Source: Meandrina meandrites
Lineage: Eukaryota > Cnidaria > Anthozoa > Scleractinia > Meandrinidae
DNA length: 64,000 bases
Assembly (NCBI GenBank): GCA_963693305.1
Contig: OY855908.1
Coordinates: 34,677,805-34,741,804 of the forward strand
Reading direction: 5' to 3'
In this document: positions 33,346 through 44,500 of the stretch, piece by piece
Numbering within the stretch: the first letter of the stretch is position 1
Layout of the letters: each line of letters begins with the position of its first letter
Notes under the pieces: generated by a model
The model's input: only the letters and a program-made list of their open reading frames with translations
Database searches by the model: none
Told to the model about the DNA's origin: nothing
Position numbers and translations under genes: made by a program

Positions 33346-33969
33346 CATAGGCGTACGGGCCGGGGGGGCTGGGGGGGCTGCAGCCCCCCCATATTTTGGC
33401 CAACTCAGATTTTTTGGGCAGCAAAAGAAATTTGGGCAAAGCCAGGTTTAAAAGAAGTTTCCATGTTTTTGTTTTTTGAAGAGATAGATATTTTCTATTT
33501 TAACCTGAAGCCAGCACGTGATGAGTTTCTGGTTATTAATGTAGTACATATCCTTGCAGTGATACCTGCTACATCGTGTTCAGCAGAACGATCATTCAGT
33601 GCGTTGCGCAGATTGAAAACTTACCTGCACAACACCATTGGGCAACAACGTGTCATTAATGTTCATCGCACTTATTAACATTGAAAGGGCATATGCCAAC
33701 TCTGTAGTCAACAATGACATGGATCGTATCATTGATATCTTTGGCCGTCGAAATGGCCGAGACAGCTATTTCTTTTAACGTGTTTTATGAGCTCATATGA
33801 TAGATCCATTTGTAAGAATATGTTCACTTCGTAAGTAGGCCTTTGTTAGAGCATCGTATATAACCTTCGTTTCTTTTCGACTTTTTCGTAAAATTTGGGC
33901 AACTTGCGAGAATTTTTTGGGCAGATGGTTCACCGCCCCCCCTGGTAAAAAATTGCCCGTACGCCTATG
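33346..33969 (+). mobile_element. 624-bp hAT element with 8-bp target duplication
   Basis: CATAGGCGTACGGGC (33346-33360) is perfectly inverted at 33955-33969. CTCACAGC flanks both ends (33338-33345 and 33970-33977), the 8-bp duplication diagnostic of hAT transposons. The empty site survives in the other arm of the host fold-back element near 31020. It contains a transposase fragment. Confidence 0.9.
33517..33778 (+). pseudogene. hAT transposase C-terminal dimerisation fragment
   Basis: ILAVIPATSCSAERSFSALR followed by RLKTYLHNTIGQQR is the conserved hAT dimerisation motif (zf-BED/KRBA5/ZMYM6-like transposases). Frame 1 ends at 33678. The family's usual ending continues in another frame from 33671 as LINIERAYANSVVNNDMDRI and ends at 33778, so at least one frameshift has occurred. 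The catalytic part is missing, so the element is non-autonomous. Confidence 0.8.
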
Positions 33970-34869
33970 CTCACAGCAAAACTGAAACGCTTTTACATAG
34001 TCTGAAAGGCATCTTTTCTCAGGTAAGGAACATTTCTTTGCCTTGTAAAATAATTTTTAAGGAAAAAAGTTTTCTGGAATTACAGATAGGAAAATGTCGC
34101 TTTCGGAGCTAATTTGCATATTTCTTTTGAAAATCCTGCATATTTCTTCTGAAAATCCTGCAACAACGGTAGATTTTTTCCTCAAACGACGGCTAAATCG
34201 ACAGATATTATTTGTTTGCATGCCACAGTGTGGTGTTTAGTGGTAGTGGTCGTATCTATAGGCGTTCCCTGTAAAGAAATCGGACCGTCGTTATCTTTGG
34301 TTTTAATCAAATGGCGAAAATTTGGGAAAATCTTGCTGCTCTGTACGGCGCGAAGTGCAGAGTGCCCACAAATTTTATTCGATAGGTTTCTAGACTGGTA
34401 TTAGTACTTTCGAGATACAATAGACTTGACTTCTGATCAGGTCCCACATTCGAGAAAATTGCTTTCAACTACAGGTATGTTACGTGTCACGCATTCCTGA
34501 GTCCGTTAGGAAGTGTTTTTGAAAATTCATAACTCAGTCAGAATTTTATAGAATACATTTGTTTAACCGTTAAAGTATAGACGAAACATAAAACCTTGAT
34601 ATATAAAATATTCAGCTTGTTTGGTTAAGGAAATACGATTTGGCAGCGACCGACATTTAATGCTAAATTATGGAGTCTTCAAATGCAAATTGGGTGGTTT
34701 TGAGGTTGCAGTGAAAACCGCCTCGCAAAAAATAAAAATAAAAGATTTGATCCAAATAAATGTGATATTTGTTCATGGGATATAATGGTCGACTTTCACT
34801 GAAAATATTAGAGAAATCGGTGAAGGTCCAAAATTTGCTTTATCCGCTGTTACGCGGACAGCCTCTTAA

Positions 34870-35340
34870 GCTCAATAACTTTGGCTAAAATCGTTTTGTG
34901 GCGATTATGCAAATGTGAGTAAAGGACGCGAAAGTTGAGCTTTGACCAGCCGTTGCTTTGGTAACTGAGATGCGATCCTTCTGTTTGGGTTGAAAAAAAA
35001 AAAACAAAAAAAAATCGTAGTTAATTTCAGATTTTATCGTTTTCTTCGTTTTCACGAAATATTTCGTCATAGAACTAGGACAATTTCTGCTTAGTACCTC
35101 AGAATTACACAATAGAGTGTTTTTGCAGAATTCCAGTTGTGCTAAAAAAATTTGACTTATTTTTATTATTTTCTTATATTTTTTTTTTGAGATGCCGTTA
35201 GTTTTCATGAAGAGAATATTTTTTTTTCCTAGAAAGTATATTTTATGCCCTTTCAAATGAGATATTGGAGACTTCACTGCTGTAAATGCCTTTGGAGTTA
35301 TTAAATAAAACATGCAGTGTGGTCAATTTTGTGTTTTTTT
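34870..35340. other. A/T-rich stretch, no gene
   Basis: It has several poly-A and poly-T runs. The 142-codon minus frame here is Phe/Lys/Ile-rich because of base composition, with no domain. Confidence 0.4.
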
Positions 35341-35933
35341 TTGTTGTGACAAGAATGTTTAGATCGTGAGGTGTTTGTTTCGTAAACTGTGTGGTAAAAT
35401 GAAATCGATCAAGTCGTGCAAAGCATGTTATAAAATGGACGTACGTGTCACGGTCTCTCGTGTCTTGATTTAGAAAGAAGAATTACAACAAACCAAACAA
35501 GAGCAGTTCTTCTTAAGTTGCCTTGTTTGTCTTCGCAACACTTCGGTCTCTATAAAGCTGTCACAGTTAGTGCACATTATTTTCAAAGCTGTATGTCTCC
35601 CCAGTATGTATGTAACATTATTCAAACCTAGCAATGGTATCTTGCACTCTCGAGTTTTGATTGGTTAACAGGGAATGGTATATGAGCTCACATACCAGTG
35701 ACCACAGATACGTAGCCGATACGCGTCGACGAAAACAGCTGGGGAGCTCAAATATTGCAATTCTTTTGGGCGTTTTTAGCCAACTCGGCGCTACGCGCTC
35801 GTTGGCTATCTACCATCTCATTTCCAACGCGCGTTCGTGGAATAATTGTTAAATATACTCAGCAAAGGGTCATAACGCACTTCAAGTATCAGAGCTTGCT
35901 CATTTTTTTTTCTTTTTTCTTTAATGTTTGCAG

Positions 35934-35995
35934 CACTGACATTCTTGTTGCTGACGCATTTTGATTTTGGTTTCATTCTCAACACTCGAGAGTTG
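35934..35995 (+). ncRNA. Candidate non-coding exon C, copy 2
   Basis: The 62-nt segment lies between AATGTTTGCAG and GAGTTG|GTGAGTG, like the copies at 28602 and 36774. No reading frame is shared. Confidence 0.3.
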
Positions 35996-36773
35996 GTGAG
36001 TGCAATTCTGCATGGTTTGGAGAAAACAGTTATTACTTAAATTATTACCAAACGCTTGATGTTGCTCAGGTATTTAAGCTCTTAGCACTGATCTGAACTG
36101 TATATTTTGTAATATATCTGTACAACTAAGGTAAAGAATTCAATTTAGAACAGGGCCACCACTTGATACTTGTAACAACTGCTTGTTTCGTGAATAATGT
36201 AATATGATAATCTTCTTTCCCGAAACGTCGGGAAACCCCTGAATGATTTCCGGTTTCACTTTCTAAACTAAACTGTTCACCTCATTCGCCGTAGTAAATA
36301 GAACTTATTTTAGTTTCTTAGGTAACATACATCTCTAAGCTGTGTCTCTACGCCCGCCCTACTTTTCGTCATACGTTTCCCTTCGAAATTCTCTGAAAAT
36401 TCGCAACCTTCTTCGCGAACATCGCGGACTAACCAACCAAACAACCAACCAACCACGTTCGTGCAAACTTGTTCGATTACTAGTTCTAACTGTGTAGCAA
36501 GGTCACGCCCATGCGTATGCACGAACGACATGACAAACCACTATTTATGGGGGCGAATACCTTTAAGCAGGGGATGTTAAATATTCAATTCCCATTAGAA
36601 AAGATGTGCATGCACCACTCGCGTGACTAACTTTTGTTTGGGTTTGGGCATTGGCAGTAAGGTCACGCGATAAACAGGAGATCGCGCGAGTTAACGCCCT
36701 AGAAGGAAGCTGTTTTGAGTTATCAGGCAGCAGAACCTGATTAATTTGTTTTCTTTTCGTTGATATTTTGCAG

Positions 36774-36835
36774 CAAACATTCTTACTGTGGATGCGCTGT
36801 GATTTTGCTTTCGTTCCTGAATACGCAACAAGGTG
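36774..36835 (+). ncRNA. Candidate non-coding exon C, copy 3
   Basis: It lies between GATATTTTGCAG and AAGGTG|GTGAGTA. It is the last such segment before the TPR-CHAT gene on the same strand, and could serve as its 5' untranslated exon by splicing to the acceptor at 38516-38517. That link is inference. Confidence 0.3.
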
Positions 36836-36899
36836 GTGAGTACAGTTGAATTATTAATTGCATTACGGGTATTTTAGCTCTAAGCGCAGATTTGAAACG

Positions 36900-38460
36900 T
36901 ACATTTTGGAATATATTTGAGCATATGTTTGGAAATAGGCGACATTAATAATGTAGTCATAGAGAATATTTCTATGGCAGGATAAACCAACACACGAACG
37001 GTAAACAATTGAATGATCATATGGGGGCTTAAACTGTTAATGAATGATGACTTATTTACAACAGTGACCACTCAACCTCCTGAGTTAAACCTGACTTAAA
37101 AAACTTTAATGGTTGGCTTTCACTTTGGTTGTCGGGTAGGAAATTTCGCAGGCATAAGCATGCGTAGTGTGGTGAAAGGCGTAACGTCGAAACGAGTAGC
37201 GGCGTAAAGGCAATCGGTGGAGAGAGATTTTTTTGTTTGGTTAGCCTGAGTAGTAATGCAGTTATCCTAAACAGTGCTCCGATTAGCTTGAATAGCACTG
37301 ACCCAACAGTGAGAAGTTTTCAATGGCTATTAGAGTTACACGATATTTACTTTAAGCTGGCTCAAAATACTTTCGACCTTCCCACCTTTGGCATGCTATT
37401 ACAGCAGGGCTGATAATGGGGATGAAAAACATTCAGTGTAGTCTTGTGAAGCATTGCTCTGTAAATAAAAACCTAGCACTTCGCGCTTCGACCCGCAAAG
37501 TAAACCGCCTGTTCTGTAGGCTAAGACGTAAGTAGCTGCAATAGAATGCACAGGACTGGAACGTCTAAACCACTGCAAGCCTGCACCTTAACAACTCGTT
37601 ATACCTATTCGTTTCGCGTTTTACAAAGTATTCTCTGACATATATGTAATTTCATAGTTTCACGTTGCAATCTAACTTCGACTATAAGACTGTATTTTTA
37701 CATTCTCGTAAGCGTACATTCCCGTAAGCGGCTACGGACAATTTCAGAGGTTTCGACTTGGGCTTTTTCTTTGCTTTTAAGCTCCCGTAAGCGGACACCA
37801 AAAGAAAATCCTATTAACAACCTCTGTATCTTGTTTTTATCAATCAACTTCACATCGCCGTTCGTCAAAATGATTTTACAGTAATTATAGTACCATATTT
37901 CAGTGTTTGTTTTGTCTTCATCCAGGGTACTGTATTTATTGTTAGCTGGGCAAGCTCTCGTTAGCGGCCATCTATCCCCTACACTTCTAGTGGCCGCTTA
38001 CGAGAACCATTCTCTTAAGCGCTCAGCTCCAGTTACGGACACGTTTTTCGCGTCCCGAGGGTGTCCGCTTATGAGAGCTTCGACTGTAGTAGGTTTATAA
38101 TATATGCCAAATATTTCCGCGCAACCATGTGTTATTCTGTTTATTAGTGAAATACAAATATTGTTCAACCGGTCCTGCATGTGACGTAAAAATATCGTGA
38201 GATATTTGTACTCATTTCACACGTTATTTTTACTCACAAAGCGGAGTTGGCCGATGATAGTCATACAGTAGTTGCCTTCTTACGGGGGAAGGGCAGGGTC
38301 AATGGTCGGTCCATACTTGCTTCTATGGAGAGAGGAGGAAAGGGGAGGTTTGTGAAACCTTACAAATTTTAAAATGATTAGCAACGATTTCCAATGTCTT
38401 AATACCATTTTCTTTATGATATAAAAGTATAAGGTTATTCTACACTGCATCACTATTCTG
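36900..38460. other. Region upstream of the TPR-CHAT gene, with a CGTAAGCGG-rich repeat
   Basis: From about 37700 to 38095 the motif CCGTAAGCGG or its complement CCGCTTACG recurs at least six times, ending in GAGAGCTTCGACTGTAGTA, which looks like a dispersed element. No TATA box or promoter can be assigned with confidence. Small frames (37056-37298, 37903-38100) have no support. Confidence 0.4.
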
Positions 38461-38509
38461 CATTTTTTAATGTTTGTGCGTTTTAGTTTTCCTTACCTTT
38501 ATCTTAAAT

Positions 38510-38517
38510 TTTACCAG
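38510..38517 (+). promoter_or_regulatory. Splice acceptor ahead of the TPR-CHAT start
   Basis: TTTATCTTAAATTTTACCAG is followed directly by GTCAACAG and, 20 bases on, by the ATG at 38537. It implies an upstream untranslated exon, and argues against the in-frame ATG at 38474, which would lie in the intron. Confidence 0.55.
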
Positions 38518-38536
38518 GTCAACAGAAAAGGACGTC

Positions 38537-41500
38537 ATGAACAGCACAGAAAACGTTTTATACTCCATCCTCATAGGCATAGCTGTCGCTACTTTCCTTC
38601 TTAACACCGGTCGTGGAGTAAAAACTATCGAATTGTGCAAGGAGTGTTTAGTTCTAGTGAATATTAAAGAGATCGAAGAACAGTATGTCAAACTTTTAAG
38701 TAAGGGGATCTATGGAATAATGTTTAATGCATACTGTCGTATTCCTGATTACACAAACGCATTAAAATACGGCAGGGAACTTCTTATGGTATTCAGCGAG
38801 TTGGGTGAAAAAGCCATAGAAGGGAAATTTACCATGATTTTGGCATATATATGTGAACGCCTATATAAATATGCAGAGTCAAGAGAACTGTATGAAAAAG
38901 CAATATATATATCGATACAAAATGGCGACAAAACAGGGGAAGCAAACGCTTGTGGAAAATTTGGAACTATATCTTATTGTCTTGGTGAATATGGCATAGC
39001 TCAAGAATACATTGAGAAAGCAATTGCGATCAGAATGGAAATTGGTGACAGAAAAGGACAAGCAGCAGATTACGGAAACCTAGGAACTGTGTTTAGCTCT
39101 CTTGGTGAATATGGCAAAGCGCAAGAATACATTCAGAAAGCACTAGCCATCAAAATGGAAAGTGGTGACAAAGAAGGACAAGCAACTTGCTACGGAAACC
39201 TAGGAACTGTCTTTCAGTCTCTTAGTGAATATGCAAAAGCTCAAGAATACATCGAGAAAGCACTTGCGATCAGAATGGAAATTGGTGACAGAGAAGGGGA
39301 AGCAGCAGATTACGGAAACCTAGGAACTGTGTTTAACTCTCTTGGTGAATATGACAAAGCGCAGGCATACATCGAGAAAGCACTTGCGATCAGAATGGAA
39401 ATTGGCGACAGAAAAGGACAAGCAGCAGATTACGGAAACCTAGGAACTGTGTTTAACTCTCTTGGTGAATATGCTAAAGCTCAAGAATACATCGAGAAAG
39501 CACTTCCGATCAGAACGGAAATTGGTGACAGAGAAGGGGAAGCAGCAGATTACGGAAACCTAGGAACTGTGTTTAACTCTCTTGGTGAATATGACAAAGC
39601 GCAGGAATACATCGAGAAAGCACTTACGATCAGAATGGAAATTGGTGACAGAGAAGGAGAAGCAGCAGATTACGGAAACCTAGGAACTGTGTTTAGCTCT
39701 CTTGGTGAATATGCTAAAGCTCAAGAATACATCGAAAAAGCACTTGCGATAAGAATGGAAATTGGTGACAGAAAAGGTCAAGCAGCAGATTACGGAAACC
39801 TAGGAACTGTGTTTAACTCTCTTGGTGAATATTGCAAAACGCAGGAATACATCGAGAAAGCACTTGCGATCAGAATGGAAATTGGTGACAGAGAAGGAGA
39901 AGCAGCAGATTACGGAAACCTAGGAACTGTGTTTAACTCTCTTGGAGAATATGCTAAAGCTCAAGAATACATCGAGAAAGCACTTGCGATCAGAATGGAA
40001 ATTGGTGACAGAAAAGGGGAAGCAGCAGAGTACGGAAACCTAGGAACTGTGTTCAACTCTCTTGGTGAATATGCTAAAGCTCAAGAATACACCGAGAAAG
40101 CACTTGCGATCAGAATGGAAATTGGTGACAGAAAAGGACAAGCAGCAGCTTATGGAAACCTGGGAACTGTGTTTAACTCTCTTGGTGAATATGCCAAAGC
40201 GCAGGAATACATAAAGAAAGCACTTGCGATCAGAATGGAAATTGGTGACAGAAAAGGGGAAGCAGCAGATTACGGAAACCTAGGAACTGTGTTTAGCTCT
40301 CTTGGTGATTATGCTAAAGGTCAAGAATACACCGAGAAAGCACTTGCGATCAGAATGGAAATTGGTGACAGAGAAGGACAAGCAGCAGATTATGGAAACC
40401 TGGGAATTGTGTTTAACTCTCTTGGTGAATATGGCAAAGCGCAGGAATACATCGAGAAAGCACTTGCGATCAGAATGGAAATTGGTGACAGAAAAGGACA
40501 AGCAGCAGATTACGGAAACCTAGGAACTGTGTTTAACTCTCTTGGTGAATATGGCAAAGCGCAGGAATACATCGAGAAAGCACTTGCGATCGGAATGGAA
40601 ATTGGCGACAGAAAAGCACAAGCAACTTGCTACGGAAACCTAGGAACTGTGTTTAACTCTCTTGGTGAATATGTCAAAGCGCAAAAATACATTCAGAAAG
40701 CACTAGCTATCAAGATGGAAATTGGTGACAGAGAAGGACAAGCAACTTGCTACGGAAACCTAGGAACTGTCTTTCAGTCTCTTGGTGAATACGCAAAAGC
40801 TCAAGAATACATCGAGAAAGCACTTGCGATCAGAATGGAAATTGGTGACAGAGAAGGGGAAGCAGCAGATTACGGAAACCTAGGAACTGTGTTTAACTCT
40901 CTTGGTGAATATGACAAAGCGCAGGAATACATCGAGAAAGCACTTACGATCAGAATGGAAATTGGTGACAGAGAAGGAGAAGCAGCAGATTACGGAAACC
41001 TAGGAACTGTGTTTAGCTCTCTTGGTGAATATGCTAAAGCTCAAGAATACATCGAAAAAGCACTTGCGATAAGAATGGAAATTGGTGACAGAAAAGGTCA
41101 AGCAGCAGATTACGGAAACCTAGGAACTGTGTTTAACTCTCTTGGTGAATATTGCAAAACGCAGGAATACATCGAGAAAGCACTTGCGATCAGAATGGAA
41201 ATTGGTGACAGAGAAGGAGAAGCAGCAGATTACGGAAACCTAGGAACTGTGTTTAACTCTCTTGGAGAATATGCTAAAGCTCAAGAATACATCGAGAAAG
41301 CACTTGCGATCAGAATGGAAATTGGTGACAGAAAAGGGGAAGCAGCAGAGTACGGAAACCTAGGAACTGTGTTCAACTCTCTTGGTGAATATGCTAAAGC
41401 TCAAGAATACACCGAGAAAGCACTTGCGATCAGAATGGAAATTGGTGACAGAAAAGGACAAGCAGCAGCTTATGGAAACCTGGGAACTGTGTTTAACTCT

Positions 41501-44500
41501 CTTGGTGAATATGCCAAAGCGCAGGAATACATAAAGAAAGCACTTGCGATCAGAATGGAAATTGGTGACAGAAAAGGGGAAGCAGCAGATTACGGAAACC
41601 TAGGAACTGTGTTTAGCTCTCTTGGTGATTATGCTAAAGGTCAAGAATACACCGAGAAAGCACTTGCGATCAGAATGGAAATTGGTGACAGAGAAGGACA
41701 AGCAGCAGATTATGGAAACCTGGGAATTGTGTTTAACTCTCTTGGTGAATATGGCAAAGCGCAGGAATACATCGAGAAAGCACTTGCGATCAGAATGGAA
41801 ATTGGTGACAGAAAAGGACAAGCAGCAGATTACGGAAACCTAGGAACTGTGTTTAACTCTCTTGGTGAATATGGCAAAGCGCAGGAATACATCGAGAAAG
41901 CACTTGCGATCGGAATGGAAATTGGCGACAGAAAAGCACAAGCAACTTGCTACGGAAACCTAGGAACTGTGTTTAACTCTCTTGGTGAATATGTCAAAGC
42001 GCAAAAATACATTCAGAAAGCACTAGCTATCAAGATGGAAATTGGTGACAGAGAAGGACAAGCAACTTGCTACGGAAACCTAGGAACTGTCTTTCAGTCT
42101 CTTGGTGAATACGCAAAAGCTCAAGAATACATCGAGAAAGCACTTGCGATCAGAATGGAAATTGGTGACAGAGAAGGGGAAGCAGCAGATTACGGAAACC
42201 TAGGAACTGTGTTTAACTCTCTTTGTGAATATGCTAAAGCTCAAGATTACGCCGAGAAAGCACTTGCGATCAGAATGGAAATTGGTGACAGAAAAGGACA
42301 AGCAGCAGCTTATGGAAACCTGGGAACTGTGTTTAACTCTCTTGGTGAATATGCCAAAGCGCAGGAATACATAAAGAAAGCACTTGCGATCAGAATGGAA
42401 ATTGGTGACAGAAAAGGACAAGCAGCAGATTATGGAAACCTGGGAACTGTGCTTAACTCTCTTGGTGAATATTCTAAAGCTCAAGAATACACCAAGAAAG
42501 CACTTGCGATCAGAATGGAAATTGGTGACAGAAAAGGACAAGCAGCAGATTACGGAAACCTAGGAACTGTGTTTAGCTCTCTTGGTGAATATGCTAAAGC
42601 TCAAGAATACATCGAGAAAGCACTTGCGATCAGAATGGAAATTGGTGACAGAAAAGGACAAGCAGCAGATTACGGAAACCTAGGAACTGTGTTTAGCTCT
42701 CTTGGTGAATATGCTAAAGCTCAAGAATACATCGAGAAAGCACTTGCGATCAGAATGGAAATTGGTGACAGAAAAGGACAAGCAGCAGATTACGGAAACC
42801 TAGGAACTGTGTTTAACTCTCTTTGTGAATATGACAAAGCGCAGGAATACATCGAGAAAGCACTTGCGATCAGAATGGAAATTGGTGACAGAGAAGGAGA
42901 AGCAGCAGATTACGGAAACCTAGGAACTGTGTTTAGCTCTCTTGGTGAATATGCTAAAGCTCAAGAATACATCGAGAAAGCACTTGCGATCAGAATGGAA
43001 ATTGGCGACAGAAAAGGACAAGCAGCAGATTACGGAAACCTAGGAACTGTGTTTAACTCTCTTGGTGAATATGCTAAAGCTCAAGAATACATCGAGAAAG
43101 CACTTCCGATCAGAACGGAAATTGGTGACAGAGAAGGGGAAGCAGCAGATTACGGAAACCTAGGAACTGTGTTTAACTCTCTTGGTGAATATGACAAAGC
43201 TCAAGAATACACCGAGAAAGCACTTGCGATCAGAATGGAAATTGGTGACAGAAAAGGACAAGCAGCAGATTATGGAAACCTGGGAACTGTGTTTAACTCT
43301 CTTGGTGAATATTCTAAAGCTCAAGAATACACCAAGAAAGCACTTGCGATCAGAACGGAAATTGGTGACAGAGAAGGGGAAGCAGCAGATTACGGAAACC
43401 TAGGAACTGTGTTTAACTCTCTTGGTGAATATGACAAAGCTCAAGAATACACCGAGAAAGCACTTGCGATCAGAATGGAAATTGGTGACAGAAAAGGACA
43501 AGCAGCAGATTATGGAAACCTGGGAACTGTGTTTAACTCTCTTGGTGAATATTCTAAAGCTCAAGAATACACCAAGAAAGCACTTGCGATCAGAATGGAA
43601 ATTGGTGACAGAAAAGGACAAGCAGCAGATTACGGAAACCTAGGAACTGTGTTTAGCTCTCTTGGTGAATATGCTAAAGCTCAAGAATACATCGAGAAAG
43701 CACTTGCGATCAGAATGGAAATTGGTGACAGAAAAGGACAAGCAGCAGATTACGGAAACCTAGGAACTGTGTTTAGCTCTCTTGGTGAATATGCTAAAGC
43801 TCAAGAATACATCGAGAAAGCACTTGCGATCAGAATGGAAATTGGTGACAGAAAAGGACAAGCAGCAGATTACGGAAACCTAGGAACTGTGTTTAACTCT
43901 CTTTGTGAATATGACAAAGCGCAGGAATACATCGAGAAAGCACTTGCGATCAGAATGGAAATTGGTGACAGAGAAGGAGAAGCAGCAGATTATGGAAACC
44001 TAGGAACTGTGTTTAGCTCTCTTGGTGAATATGCTAAAGCTCAAGAATACATCGAGAAAGCACTTGCGATCAGAATGGAAATTGGCGACAGAAAAGGACA
44101 AGCAGCAGATTACGGAAACCTAGGAACTGTGTTTAACTCTCTTGGTGAATATGCTAAAGCTCAAGAATACATCGAGAAAGCACTTCCGATCAGAACGGAA
44201 ATTGGTGACAGAGAAGGGGAAGCAGCAGATTACGGAAACCTAGGAACTGTGTTTAACTCTCTTGGTGAATATGACAAAGCGCAGGAATACATCGAGAAAG
44301 CACTTGCGATCAGAATGGAAATTGGTGACAGAAAAGGACAAGCAGCAGATTACGGAAACCTAGGAACTGTGTTTAGCTCTCTTGGTGAATATGCTAAAGC
44401 TCAAGAATACATCGAGAAAGCACTTGCGATCAGAATGGAAATTGGTGACAGAAAAGGACAAGCAGCAGCTTATGGAAACCTAGGAACTGTGTTTAACTCT

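Larger units (their letters stand above)
30137..34865. mobile_element. 4.7-kb fold-back DNA element with TTAA target site
   Basis: Ends GAGGCTGTCCGC (30137) and GCGGACAGCCTC (ending 34865) sit beside TTAA at 30133-30136 and 34866-34869. The arms are complementary for most of their length (30137 to about 31720 with about 32490-34865, once the hAT insertion in the right arm is discounted). The centre, about 32090-32490, is itself palindromic, so nearly the whole element can fold back. Its termini share the GAGG start with the 16.4-kb element, suggesting the same superfamily. No transposase is present. Confidence 0.8.
35340..36840 (+). repeat. Further copies of the TATA/exon cassette
   Basis: The block with ATCGATCAAGTCGTGCAAAG and TTATAAAATGG (35400-35440) matches the copies near 26.0 and 28.0 kb. 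Exon-C-like segments with intact acceptor and donor lie at 35934-35995 and 36774-36835. A decayed A donor is near 36290. The dispersed repeat of 18.3 kb is inserted at 35630-35846. Confidence 0.7.

Noticed and set aside
34885..35313. 142-codon minus frame
   Set aside because: Composition (Phe, Lys, Ile, Ser) follows from poly-A/T runs; no domain.
38474..38536. Upstream in-frame ATG of the TPR-CHAT frame
   Set aside because: A splice acceptor at 38516-38517 lies between it and the ATG at 38537, so the first 21 codons are probably intron plus leader.
40280..43643. Many 73- to 113-codon frames on both strands within the TPR array
   Set aside because: They repeat with the 120-bp unit (SFSVTNFHSDRKCFL on minus, RKHLRSEWKLVTEKDKQQI on plus) and are shadows of the TPR coding frame.
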